Source of the DNA: Clostridia bacterium
GTDB lineage: Bacteria; Bacillota; Clostridia; Christensenellales; CAG-138
Assembly: GCA_017619735.1 (NCBI GenBank)
Contig: JAFZRT010000040.1
Coordinates: 22,593 to 86,592, forward strand
Length of the DNA: 64,000 nucleotides
Reading direction: 5' to 3'
Shown here: positions 57,433 through 64,000 of the stretch, piece after piece
Position numbering within the stretch: position 1 is the first letter of the stretch
How the letters are laid out: every line of letters starts with the position of its first letter
Notes under the pieces: model-generated
What the model was told of the DNA's origin: nothing
Seen by the model: only the letters and a program-made list of their open reading frames with translations
Databases searched by the model: none
Program-made: the position numbers and the translations under genes

Positions 57433-57824
57433 GGGAGCTCCCCTATGAGGCCGGTAAGGGTCCTGACGAGCCGCAGGAGCATCGGCAGCGCGGCGGAGAC
57501 CATGAGAAGTCTCCCGCAGATCTCCGTCTTTGCGGCGAGCGCGTTTTCCCCAGAATCGCGGCAGATATCGGCGGCGATCTGCGCGACGTACGCTATGCAG
57601 ACGACCTTCATCACGAGGGTCACGATCTCCTCCCCCGCGCCCAGATCCGACATGAGGGAGCGGAGCGCGGCGGTGATCCCGAGCAGCTCCGACGCGGCGA
57701 ACGCCAGCAGCACCGCGCCGCCCGCTATCGCCGTCTGCATGCCGAGCTCCGGCCTCACGCCCCTGAGCGTGAGCGAGAGTATCGCCGTAACGACCGCTAT
57801 GCCCGCTATCCTGAAGACGTCCAT
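57429..57824 (-). CDS. spoIIIAD: stage III sporulation protein AD
   Basis: 131 residues, membrane protein with about four helices. FRIAGIAVVTAILSLTL at the N-terminus resembles SpoIIIAC, as known for this pair. It continues GEEIVTLVMKVVCIAYVAQIAADIC and ends VRTLTGLIGELP. The ATG at 57824 lies 2 bases after the spoIIIAC stop; the frame is open far upstream through the other genes. The end overlaps the spoIIIAE GTG. Confidence 0.92.
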   Translation of the reverse strand: MDVFRIAGIAVVTAILSLTLRGVRPELGMQTAIAGGAVLLAFAASELLGITAALRSLMSDLGAGEEIVTLVMKVVCIAYVAQIAADICRDSGENALAAKTEICGRLLMVSAALPMLLRLVRTLTGLIGELP

Positions 57825-57826
57825 GG

Positions 57827-58024
57827 TCAGTACAGATCGAACACGCTCCGCACGTTTTCGAAGAGGTTCCCGATGAGGCCGATCACTATCGCGAGGACTA
57901 TTATCAGCCCGGCGAGCGCAGTGAGCATGGCTATATCGTCGCGCCCCGTCTGCTTCAAGAGCTGACACGCGACCGCGACGAGTATGCCTATCCCCGCTAT
58001 CCTGAAAACGACCTCTATTCCCAT
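57827..58024 (-). CDS. spoIIIAC: stage III sporulation protein AC
   Basis: 65 residues, two membrane helices: FRIAGIGILVAVACQLL and AMLTALAGLIIVLAIVIGLI, with the conserved KQTGRDDIA turn between. Complete for this very small family. ATG at 58024 with GAGGTACC upstream. Confidence 0.94.
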   Translation of the reverse strand: MGIEVVFRIAGIGILVAVACQLLKQTGRDDIAMLTALAGLIIVLAIVIGLIGNLFENVRSVFDLY

Positions 58025-58039
58025 CGGTACCTCGCTTGT

Positions 58040-58537
58040 TCACAGTATGAGGAGCGCCGCCGCAAGCCCAGCGAGCAGCGACAGCGACCTTATGAGTTTT
58101 CCTTTTTCCGCCGTGCTTTTTTCCAGATCGCTCAGCATCGGAGCGAGCCGTTCGGCGGCGGCGGTCAGCCGCTCGGATTCGGTTTGGAGATCCCCCGTGC
58201 CGAGCGCCGCCGCAAGTCCGTCCGCGACCTCGGCGGCTCCCGCGGGCAGCTCGGGCTTCGGCGCGGCGGAGTACGCCTCCCTGAAGGAGAGGCCGCCGGC
58301 AAGCCCGCGCGACACCGCCTCCCAGAAGGCGGGACAGCGGCCGCTTTCGGCGAGCTTCGCCGCTATCTCCGGCAGGGGCGTTCGGCTCTGCCTCATGAGG
58401 TTCTCCGTCTCGACCAGATCCCCGCGGAACGAGGCGAGATCGGCGACGGCCTTTGCGCCGCGGGCCTGCCTTACCGACCCGAAGAGAGCGCATGCGCCGA
58501 ATGCGAGCATCGCCGCCGCGAAGCGGGCCGCGCTCAC
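58040..58537 (-). CDS. spoIIIAB: stage III sporulation protein AB
   Basis: 165 residues with an N-terminal and a C-terminal membrane segment (the latter LIRSLSLLAGLAAALLIL) flanking a helical cytoplasmic part with LVETENLMRQSRTPLPEIAAKLA. It resembles the GspF/T2SF type of secretion component. The GTG start at 58537 overlaps the spoIIIAA stop. Confidence 0.92.
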   Translation of the reverse strand: MSAARFAAAMLAFGACALFGSVRQARGAKAVADLASFRGDLVETENLMRQSRTPLPEIAAKLAESGRCPAFWEAVSRGLAGGLSFREAYSAAPKPELPAGAAEVADGLAAALGTGDLQTESERLTAAAERLAPMLSDLEKSTAEKGKLIRSLSLLAGLAAALLIL

Positions 58538-59433
58538 AGCTTTATCGGGGATATGCGAAGCACGCTCCCGTTCCTTTTAAGCATGAGCACGCGCCTGAAC
58601 ACCCCGGTTTTCATAACGGCCTCAAGGGCTTTTCTGCCCATGAGCTCATCCGGCGAGGACGCGTGCGCGCTGGCTATCACGGCTACGCCCGACCTTGAAG
58701 CGTCCTCGAGCGCGGAGGCGTCGTCCTCCCCGCCTATCTCGTCCGTGACGATCACGTCGGGGCTCATGGTGCGTATGAATATGCGTATCGCCTCCGCCTT
58801 CGGGGCGAGCTCCATAACGTCCGTGCGGTCGCCCACGTCAAACGACGGCGCGCCGCCGACGCACCCCGCAAGCTCGCCGCGTTCGTCGGCAAGGCAGACC
58901 TTGACCGGATCCGCAGAGACGCCGTTCGAAAAGCAGCGGGCGACGTCGCGGAGGAGCGTGGTCTTGCCGCCCGCGGGCGGAGCGGCGATGAGCGCCGAAA
59001 CGGGCCGGCCGCGCTCCGTGAGGTACGCCATGACGCCCTCGGCGCAGCCGACGGCCTCCCGCGTGATCCTTATGTTGAAGCAGCTGACGTCCGTCAGGCG
59101 GATTATGCCGTTCCCGTCTGTCACGGGACGGCCGGCAACTCCGACCCTCGCCCCGCCCTCGACCGTCAGAAAGCCGCGGCGAAGCTCATCCTCGCGGGCG
59201 TAGACGGAATGACGGCAGAGCTTTTCCATGAGCTCGCGGGCGTTTTCCGCAGTGAAAACGGCGTCGCGCAGGATCTCCTCGCCCGTGGGCGTGACTATCT
59301 GCACGGGCCTCGACACGCGGAACCGGAGCTCCTCCGCGGTATTGAGCGATACGGCGGATCCGACCGCCGCGCGAAGTCCCGCGGGGAGCATATTGAGTAC
59401 GGTATTCATTGCGTGATCCGTTGATTTTTCCAT
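58534..59433 (-). CDS. spoIIIAA: stage III sporulation protein AA, ATPase
   Basis: 299 residues, the secretion-type ATPase of the SpoIIIA channel. Walker A ALIAAPPAGGKTTLLRDV and Walker B DVIVTDEIGGEDDAS are clear; an R-rich N-terminal domain with AEELRFRVSRPVQIV and SVYAREDELRRGFLTV precedes them. I start at the ATG at 59433 (MEKSTDHAM), with a weak GGACC upstream. First gene of the spoIIIAA-AH operon, behind a sigma-E-like promoter. Confidence 0.94.
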   Translation of the reverse strand: MEKSTDHAMNTVLNMLPAGLRAAVGSAVSLNTAEELRFRVSRPVQIVTPTGEEILRDAVFTAENARELMEKLCRHSVYAREDELRRGFLTVEGGARVGVAGRPVTDGNGIIRLTDVSCFNIRITREAVGCAEGVMAYLTERGRPVSALIAAPPAGGKTTLLRDVARCFSNGVSADPVKVCLADERGELAGCVGGAPSFDVGDRTDVMELAPKAEAIRIFIRTMSPDVIVTDEIGGEDDASALEDASRSGVAVIASAHASSPDELMGRKALEAVMKTGVFRRVLMLKRNGSVLRISPIKL

Positions 59434-59465
59434 GCCGCGCCGGTCCTTTCCGTTTGACCTTGTTA

Positions 59466-59494
59466 ATAATATGACGCGGCGGGAAATGATATGA
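59466..59494 (-). promoter_or_regulatory. sigma-E-like promoter of the spoIIIA operon
   Basis: Minus strand: -35 TCATATC (59488-59494) matches 6 of 7 positions of the Bacillus sigma-E consensus KMATATT. After 14 bases comes -10 CATATTAT (59466-59473), resembling CATACAnT. The Bacillus spoIIIA operon is sigma-E controlled. Confidence 0.65.
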
Positions 59495-59498
59495 TAAA

Positions 59499-60107
59499 TC
59501 AAAGAACAGAACTGCGGCCGCCGGTTTTCGTACGCTCGGCCGACAGTATTCGTACGGTCGTCCGACGGCGTTCCTTCAGTATGGCGAAGGCGCAGGAGAG
59601 CATTATCCCCGCGAGCTGCGCCGACAGGCAGTATTCGGTCAGCTCAAGCGCGGCGGCCGCGCTCGGGGCGGCTCCTGCGAAGCATACGAGCTCGGCGAAA
59701 ACCGGCGTGAGCGCCGCGGCGGAGAGCCCGTGTCCGATCCCCAACGGCAGCGTGAGGAGCGCGGGCGCGAGCCCTGCGGCGTAGCACGCCCACTCCCCGC
59801 CCGACGCCGCAAGGGGCGCAGTCGCGAAGCCAAGAGCGATCGAATACGGCAGCGAGGCCGCGGGCAGCCGAGCTCCGCTCCCCTGCGCGAACGCGTTTCC
59901 GAAAAGCCACGCGGCGGCGGTGATGCACGCGGGCGATACAGCGATATCGTCGGCGGGATACAGCGTGTACCGGTCCAGAACGGCGACGGCGAGCAGAAAG
60001 AAAAGCGCGCACCGTCTTCCGATCCCGTGGGCGGAAAGCGTGCGCGAGCCGACGCCGCCCAGCATCAGGGCGGCGGATATCAGTATCAGCATCGTGCTTA
60101 TGCGCAT
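59499..60107 (-). CDS. polytopic membrane protein, unknown function
   Basis: 202 residues with about five or six hydrophobic segments (for example MLILISAALMLGGVG, RCALFFLLAVAVLDRY, and AAALELTEYCLSAQLAGIML near the end) and a basic C-terminus (KERRRTTVRIL). I do not recognise a family. It sits just upstream of the spoIIIA operon; its stop is next to the sigma-E -35 element. The ATG at 60107 follows GGGGGTATTTTT, whose G run can pair into the hairpin at 60115-60152. Confidence 0.65.
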   Translation of the reverse strand: MRISTMLILISAALMLGGVGSRTLSAHGIGRRCALFFLLAVAVLDRYTLYPADDIAVSPACITAAAWLFGNAFAQGSGARLPAASLPYSIALGFATAPLAASGGEWACYAAGLAPALLTLPLGIGHGLSAAALTPVFAELVCFAGAAPSAAAALELTEYCLSAQLAGIMLSCAFAILKERRRTTVRILSAERTKTGGRSSVL

Positions 60108-60114
60108 AAAAATA

Positions 60115-60152
60115 CCCCCGGGACAACGATCGGTATCATTATCCCACGGGGG
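60115..60152 (-). terminator. hairpin between pgeF and the membrane protein gene
   Basis: Minus strand: CCCCC-GT-GGG pairs with CCC-GGGGG across a 20-base loop, then TATTTTTATG. It could end the nrdR-pgeF transcript, or it could hide the only ribosome-binding G run of the downstream gene. Both readings fit. Confidence 0.5.
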
Positions 60153-60164
60153 CGCGTTATTTAT

Positions 60165-61013
60165 TTATCGGAGCCGCAGAAAAGCGGCCATGGAGCCGGT
60201 CTCCCTGCCGTCCCTGCGGTAGGAGTAGAAGAGCTCCTTCTCCTCCATCGTACAGTGACGCATTACGGAGATGCTGTCCGGATCGATGCCCGCGTCGATG
60301 AGCTGTATCACGGCCGCGGCATGGAGAGAAACGTATGCCTTTCCGGGCTTTTCGCCGGGCGTGAAGATATCCGGACAGTCGAACTCCCGCGCGAAATCCT
60401 CCGCTATCTCCGTCTCGACCTCGAAGCATTTTTCGCAGATGCAGGGGCCGATCACGGCGATCATGTCCTTTGGATCGGCGCCGTATTCCGATACGAGCCG
60501 TTCCGCGAGGCGCTGACCGATCCGCTTGTACATGCCCTTCCACCCCGCGTGGGCGAGGCCGATGGACCTTGCAGCGCGGTCGTAGATGAAGAACGCGCTG
60601 CAGTCCGCGTGGCAGGTGACGAGCGTGACGCCGGGATCGTTCGTGACGAGGCCGTCGGAGAAGTCCAGCGGCTCGCGCGATATCCCGCGCCCGCAGTGGC
60701 TCCTGTCGAGGCGGAGCACTGTCGAGCCGTGCTCGTGCCGGACGAGCGCGAGCTCATCGTAGTCGAGGCCGTACGCGCCGCAGAGTATGCGGTAGTTCTC
60801 CAGTATGTTTTCGATGGGCTCGTCCCTGCTCGTGCCGAGGTTCAGGGAATCGAAGGGCGGCGCGCTCACGCCGCCCCTTCTTGTCGTGAAGCCGTGGGTG
60901 AGGCCGGGCTCCGCAAGGAGCCGGTCGGAGACAAGTATCCCCACTCCCCCGCGCTCGATATAATGCGAGTCCGAGCGGACTTTTTTTAGGAGCTCGCCCG
61001 CGTTATTTGGCAT
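60165..61013 (-). CDS. pgeF: purine nucleoside phosphorylase/laccase-domain protein YfiH (PgeF)
   Basis: 282 residues of the multicopper polyphenol-oxidase-like YfiH family, zinc enzymes shown to act on adenosine and other purine nucleosides and linked to peptidoglycan quality control. Family motifs: THGFTTRRGGVS, VRHEHGSTV, VTCHADCSAFF, GLAHAGWKGM and GPCICEKCFEV. The ATG at 61013 overlaps the end of nrdR, preceded by GGTGA within the nrdR sequence. Confidence 0.93.
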   Translation of the reverse strand: MPNNAGELLKKVRSDSHYIERGGVGILVSDRLLAEPGLTHGFTTRRGGVSAPPFDSLNLGTSRDEPIENILENYRILCGAYGLDYDELALVRHEHGSTVLRLDRSHCGRGISREPLDFSDGLVTNDPGVTLVTCHADCSAFFIYDRAARSIGLAHAGWKGMYKRIGQRLAERLVSEYGADPKDMIAVIGPCICEKCFEVETEIAEDFAREFDCPDIFTPGEKPGKAYVSLHAAAVIQLIDAGIDPDSISVMRHCTMEEKELFYSYRRDGRETGSMAAFLRLR

Positions 61014-61467
61014 CCTGTTCACCGAGCAGGAGCTTGAGCTCCGCCATGAATGTATTGATGTCCTTGAAGGAACGGTAGACGGACGCGAACCTTACGTAGG
61101 CGACCTCGTCCAGATCCTTGAGCCGAGCCATCACGAGCTCGCCGATCTTGATGGTCGTGACCTCCTGTTCGAGGGAGTTGTTGATCTCCCTGACGACGTC
61201 CTCCACGAGCTCATCCATCGCGGCGGCGGATACCGGGCGCTTCTCGCAGGATTTGCGCACGCCGCGCAGTATCTTGCTGCTGTCGAAGGCCTCCCTCGTA
61301 CCGTCGCGCTTGACGACGATTATGGGCATCTCCTCCACCTTTTCATAGGTCGTGAACCTGCGGCCGCAGTTCATGCATTCGCGGCGGCGGCGTATGGCCG
61401 TGCCGTCCTCGGTGGGTCTGGAGTCGACGACTTTGCTGTCTGTGCACTGACAATATCTACACCTCAT
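61003..61467 (-). CDS. nrdR: transcriptional repressor NrdR
   Basis: 154 residues. An N-terminal zinc ribbon (MRCRYCQCTDSKVVDSR with a second Cys pair in RECMNCGRRF) binds NrdR boxes; the ATP-cone domain follows (VVKRDGTREAFDSSKILRGV) and senses dATP/ATP to repress ribonucleotide reductase genes. The ATG at 61467 starts at the zinc ribbon; the ribosome site is weak. No nrd genes are in the window. Confidence 0.95.
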   Translation of the reverse strand: MRCRYCQCTDSKVVDSRPTEDGTAIRRRRECMNCGRRFTTYEKVEEMPIIVVKRDGTREAFDSSKILRGVRKSCEKRPVSAAAMDELVEDVVREINNSLEQEVTTIKIGELVMARLKDLDEVAYVRFASVYRSFKDINTFMAELKLLLGEQDAK

Positions 61468-61525
61468 ACAAGCTGCGCCCCGGGTAAATGACGCCCGGGA
61501 CATTCCTTTCATGGTCGTTCAAGAT

Positions 61526-61534
61526 ATTGTACCA
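61526..61534 (-). promoter_or_regulatory. possible extended -10 promoter of nrdR-pgeF
   Basis: Minus strand TGGTACAAT: -10 TACAAT (61526-61531) with the TGn extension. No good -35 at the usual distance. Confidence 0.4.
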
Positions 61535-61563
61535 CACTTTTTTCAAAAACGCTATATGTATTT

Positions 61564-61809
61564 TCAGATCCCGTCGGCCTGGACAAGTATCACGTCCCCG
61601 CCGATCTTCTGGATCTTGCAGTAGGGTATCACGAGCTCCTCCGCGCCGCGTATGAGCCCCATGAACCGCGCGGGACCCGGCACGATTATAGCGCTGACGA
61701 GCCCCGTGCAGTCGTCCAGCTCCAGATCCGATATGCATCCCAGCCGCGCTCCGTCGCAGATATTGATTATCTCCTTCCGCCTGAGCTCCGAAAAAGTTGT
61801 GTTCGCCAT
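61564..61809 (-). CDS. ylmC: YlmC/YmxH-family PRC-barrel sporulation protein
   Basis: 81 residues of a single PRC-barrel-like domain: TFSELRRKEIINICDGARLG, then ISDLELDDCTG and VIPYCKIQKIGGDVILV. Small proteins of this family are widespread in spore formers; their function is not established. AAAGGTCGGGTG precedes the ATG. Monocistronic or read through into nrdR 96 bases downstream. Confidence 0.9.
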   Translation of the reverse strand: MANTTFSELRRKEIINICDGARLGCISDLELDDCTGLVSAIIVPGPARFMGLIRGAEELVIPYCKIQKIGGDVILVQADGI

Positions 61810-61890
61810 GCTTTCACCCGACCTTTCGACATTATTCCCTTCTATATGCTATGCGCGAAGCCGCGCGGAGTTGTTTGTCGGCGAAAGGCA

Positions 61891-61920
61891 TTGACACGAA
61901 ATACGCGGTTATAATAGAAT
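61891..61920 (+). promoter_or_regulatory. promoter of the zinc-ribbon/Thr-Pro-repeat gene
   Basis: -35 TTGACA (61891-61896), 18-base spacer, -10 TAGAAT (61915-61920). An overlapping TATAAT (61910-61915) is only 13 bases from the -35. Confidence 0.6.
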
Positions 61921-61944
61921 AGTGTCGTTAGGAAAGGAGCCGGA

Positions 61945-62742
61945 ATGCGCTGCCCCCACTGCTTGAAAAGGAACGGCCGCCGGGCGAGATTCTGCGCCTG
62001 GTGCGGCAGTAAGCTCGAAAACAATAGAAGCTTCGGCATAAAAAAGCCCGCGGCTTTCGCTGCGGCGGGCGCGGTGCTCTGCGCGGTATTCGTGCTGCTC
62101 GTTTGGCGCGCCGACGCATGTCTTAAAAAGGCCCGCGAGGCGGCGGCCCCCGTGCCGACCGCGACCGCGGCGCCGACTCCGATCCCCACGCCCACGCCGA
62201 CTCCGACTCCTACGCCTACGCCCTCCCCCACTCCTACGCCGACTCCCGTGCCCACGCCCACGCCCACGCCCACTCCTCCGCCCGTGTGGGAGGAGGATCT
62301 CGAGCCGGTGGACGCGCTCATATCCTTCGTGCTGACGGGCGAGCCGGCGCAGGCCAAGCGCGCGCTGCCGCCGCAGTACATATCGTTCGTGGTGTCGAAA
62401 TACGGCTACGCGGCGGCTTTCATGGGCGGCGAGGACGGCGTGATACGCGTCGTCGGCGGCATAATCACATCGGGCCTGAGGGCCAAATACGGCGCCGTCA
62501 CGGGCATCACGTACACTATCGACAAGCGGCGCACGCTGACCGTCTGGGAGCTCGAGGCATTGTGCAGGACGCTGCCGGAGCTCGGCGTTACAGAGGAGCC
62601 GACGGAGGCGCACGAGGTCAAGCTGACGATGACCCTCGCCTCGTCTTCGGGCGTTCAGCAGCTCGTGATAGAGCCGAAGGTGATACTGCTCGGCGGGAAA
62701 TGGTACATTCATCCGGCCGAGATCGAATCGCTGTACAACTGA
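61945..62742 (+). CDS. membrane protein with N-terminal zinc ribbon and Thr-Pro repeat stalk
   Basis: 265 residues in four parts. A zinc ribbon has Cys at 3, 6, 17 and 20 (RCPHC, FCAWCG). A membrane helix covers about 38-54. A Thr-Pro stalk covers about 70-113, encoded by a period-6 DNA repeat at 62152-62283. An extracytoplasmic domain of about 150 residues has two helix-strand parts, including YISFVVSKYGYAAAFMGGED and TVWELEALCRTLPELGV, ending KWYIHPAEIESLYN. The domain is not recognised. The topology suggests a cytoplasmic zinc ribbon and an outer domain held away from the membrane. AAAGGAGCC precedes the ATG. Confidence 0.82.
   Translation: MRCPHCLKRNGRRARFCAWCGSKLENNRSFGIKKPAAFAAAGAVLCAVFVLLVWRADACLKKAREAAAPVPTATAAPTPIPTPTPTPTPTPTPSPTPTPTPVPTPTPTPTPPPVWEEDLEPVDALISFVLTGEPAQAKRALPPQYISFVVSKYGYAAAFMGGEDGVIRVVGGIITSGLRAKYGAVTGITYTIDKRRTLTVWELEALCRTLPELGVTEEPTEAHEVKLTMTLASSSGVQQLVIEPKVILLGGKWYIHPAEIESLYN
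62152..62283 (+). repeat. period-6 tandem repeat encoding the Thr-Pro stalk
   Basis: About 20 degenerate copies of a CCNACN unit (for example CCCACG, CCTACG, CCGACT). It is in frame and translated as (Thr-Pro)n with a few Ser/Val/Ile interruptions. The repeat length may vary between strains. Confidence 0.85.
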
Positions 62743-62880
62743 AAAAAGGCATGAAAAAATGGCGCTCGGAGGGGATTTATCAAGAGGGTATTTCAACTTT
62801 CAACGATTTCCTTTCGGCAAGTACAGCGCATTTGGCTCCGGTCAACTGCGCTATTGTATTATTCCCTTTTTAATCAGTGG

Positions 62881-62909
62881 TTGTACTTTTTCAAAGATTA
62901 CGATAAAAT
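62881..62909 (+). promoter_or_regulatory. promoter of the AT-rich gene pair
   Basis: -35 TTGTAC (62881-62886), 17-base spacer, -10 TAAAAT (62904-62909). Confidence 0.65.
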
Positions 62910-62941
62910 GAATAGACAATATTGGGAATAGAGGAGAGTAA

Positions 62942-63190
62942 ATGAGCATTCAATACTATTTCATGAAAGACATTAAGTGTTTTGCTAAAGGGGACGGCTT
63001 CAACAATTTCATTTATCAAAACGGGAAGTGGTTACCGGATCGACAGAATCTTGTTTTAGATAGACTTATGGGATTTGATACTAATGAAGAAGATATTTCT
63101 CCATATAGAACTGGAAATATGTCTGTTATGAAGGAGATTGAAAGAATAAGCGAAAAAGAATTCTTCAAACGATCTCACGAAGCTCAGTAA
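62942..63190 (+). CDS. small protein of unknown function in an AT-rich segment
   Basis: 82 residues, not recognised. It is rich in aromatic and charged residues (SIQYYFMKDIKCFAKGDGFN, NGKWLPDRQNLVLDRLMGF) and has no signal or membrane segment. Base composition and AT-ending codons are unlike the rest of the window. GGAGAG lies just before the ATG. It is 35 bases upstream of the 249-residue gene and shares its promoter, so the two may work together; a regulatory or antitoxin-like role is only a guess. Confidence 0.7.
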   Translation: MSIQYYFMKDIKCFAKGDGFNNFIYQNGKWLPDRQNLVLDRLMGFDTNEEDISPYRTGNMSVMKEIERISEKEFFKRSHEAQ

Positions 63191-63225
63191 ACAAATCTAT
63201 TATTATTTCACATTGGGGGCAGATT

Positions 63226-63975
63226 ATGAAAAATCAATATGTGGGCGATATTGGGGATTACGGAAAATATGGTCTTCTTCGCTTTCTGGCAAGCAGAGGG
63301 ATACGGATAGGCGTGAATTGGTACTTAACAGATAATGATGAGACAAAAGATGGAAAATTCACGAATTACCTAAAAGATGCGGATATTATGGGCGATATGC
63401 AGTATGATAAAGACCTATTTTATTTGCTACAACCTATAGTTGAAAAAGGAAAGTCAAATAAATGCGTTCAAGACATCGAAAAGGCAGGGATTATTCCCAA
63501 GGCGGTTTTCTTTCATGAAATGCTGCCGAAATCAAACACGCCGAATCGTTGTGATTGGCATAACAGAGCAATGGATGCTCTTTCCATAACAGATGTAGAA
63601 TTGATCTTTGCCGATCCTGACAATGGAACCTTTCGTGATAAGAAAAAACTTCCGATTAGGAGTAGCGAAAAGTATGCAATGCTAGAAGAATTGCGCGAAT
63701 TCTACGATGCAGGTAAAAATGTTGTTTACTACTGTCATAAGGCGAGAAGAAAGCAGGAAGCATGGGCAGAAAAGAAACATGAATTCAATGATGAAAAGCA
63801 TCATGCTAAAATTATAGTGCTAACCTTTCATCGCGGTACGCAAAGGTCTTATATTTTTGCAATACACCCAGAAGACTATGATAAGTATGATGATATAGTG
63901 AATGACTTTCTTAAAAGCGCGTGGGGATCAGTTTCGATTGGAAGAAAGGAACCTCCATTTAGTAGAGAAAAGTAA
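63226..63975 (+). CDS. conserved accessory protein of unknown function (KNQYVGDIGDYGKYGLLR family)
   Basis: 249 residues. It opens with KNQYVGDIGDYGKYGLLRFL and RIGVNWYLTDND. A central LIFADPDNG (about 127-134) has the look of an active-site or nucleotide-binding loop, and VVYYCHKARRKQ (about 167-177) follows. I recall proteins with this N-terminus and FADPDNG motif scattered in accessory regions of many bacteria, annotated only as hypothetical; I do not know a function. The low GC content and isolated distribution suggest horizontal transfer. The gene ends 25 bases before the window edge, so its further neighbours are unseen. Confidence 0.8.
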   Translation: MKNQYVGDIGDYGKYGLLRFLASRGIRIGVNWYLTDNDETKDGKFTNYLKDADIMGDMQYDKDLFYLLQPIVEKGKSNKCVQDIEKAGIIPKAVFFHEMLPKSNTPNRCDWHNRAMDALSITDVELIFADPDNGTFRDKKKLPIRSSEKYAMLEELREFYDAGKNVVYYCHKARRKQEAWAEKKHEFNDEKHHAKIIVLTFHRGTQRSYIFAIHPEDYDKYDDIVNDFLKSAWGSVSIGRKEPPFSREK

Positions 63976-64000
63976 AGCAACATCAAGATTTTTCTATTCC

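Noticed and set aside
62152..62283. Possible CRISPR-like tandem repeat
   Set aside because: Period is six bases with no spacers and it is translated in frame as Thr-Pro; not a CRISPR array.
61842..62381. Minus-strand frame with a Gly-Val repeat
   Set aside because: It is the reverse complement of the Thr-Pro-encoding DNA repeat; the plus strand has promoter, ribosome site and zinc-ribbon domain.

Overview
The window is about 64 kb of a GC-rich (roughly 60 percent, by eye) Gram-positive chromosome. Gene content and order point to an endospore-forming or formerly spore-forming member of the class Clostridia. The evidence is a complete eight-gene spoIIIA locus, spoIVB-spo0A, ytfJ/gerW, ylmC, a Firmicutes-type lexA, an IspH-ribosomal protein S1 fusion, Asp23/AmaP, and strong TTGACA/TATAAT promoters with AGGAGG ribosome sites. 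GTG and TTG starts are frequent. Nothing in the sequence names the species. The decarboxylating sodium pump and the Isc-type iron-sulfur genes fit an anaerobic lifestyle.

Layout. 1-1.6 kb (minus): rsmB (partial), fmt, def, for translation initiation and rRNA modification. 1.9-7.3 kb (plus): lon, then iscR-iscS-iscU and a DUF2156 protein. 7.4-11.2 kb: an exported peptidoglycan-binding protein, pgsA, an orphan NMT1/SsuA-like lipoprotein, and a small Cys-rich protein divergent from lexA with a candidate SOS box between them. 11.3-19.6 kb (minus): one operon, miaB-mutS-mutL-miaA-hfq plus a methionine gamma-lyase-like gene. 19.8-21.1 kb: a PrsA-like foldase lipoprotein. 21.2-26.9 kb (minus): ispH-S1 fusion, plsC, cmk, a flavoprotein and surE. 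27.0-30.5 kb (minus): a sodium-pumping decarboxylase with a separate biotin carrier. 30.6-33.6 kb (minus): rluB, a D,D-carboxypeptidase, ytfJ and a DUF2953 gene. 33.6-38.7 kb (plus): ruvCAB, a coiled-coil protein, and proS behind an attenuator-like leader. 38.7-42.5 kb: DUF4358 and transglutaminase exported proteins, tRNA-Arg(CCG), a GNAT gene and glutaminase.

42.5-59.5 kb (minus) is the sporulation and housekeeping block: asp23-amaP-nusB-xseA-xseB-ispA-dxs-tlyA-nadK-recN-spoIVB-spo0A-deoB, and upstream of it spoIIIAA-AH behind a good sigma-E-like promoter. The order matches the Bacillus chromosome except that accBC, folD and argR are absent and nadK is inserted. Two genes are unusual. The Spo0A has kept its DNA-binding domain but its receiver domain lacks the phosphorylation residues. 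SpoIIIAF is only about 55 residues long. 59.5-62.7 kb holds a membrane protein, pgeF, nrdR, ylmC and a zinc-ribbon/Thr-Pro-repeat protein. From about 62.8 kb to the right edge the base composition falls sharply and two unrecognised genes follow. This looks like the start of a horizontally acquired segment that continues past the window.

Cross-cutting observations include two genes (7358-8146 and nadK) in which a -10 box lies exactly six bases before the ATG with no ribosome site, suggesting leaderless mRNAs. Long open frames opposite most genes are a codon-usage effect and were left out.
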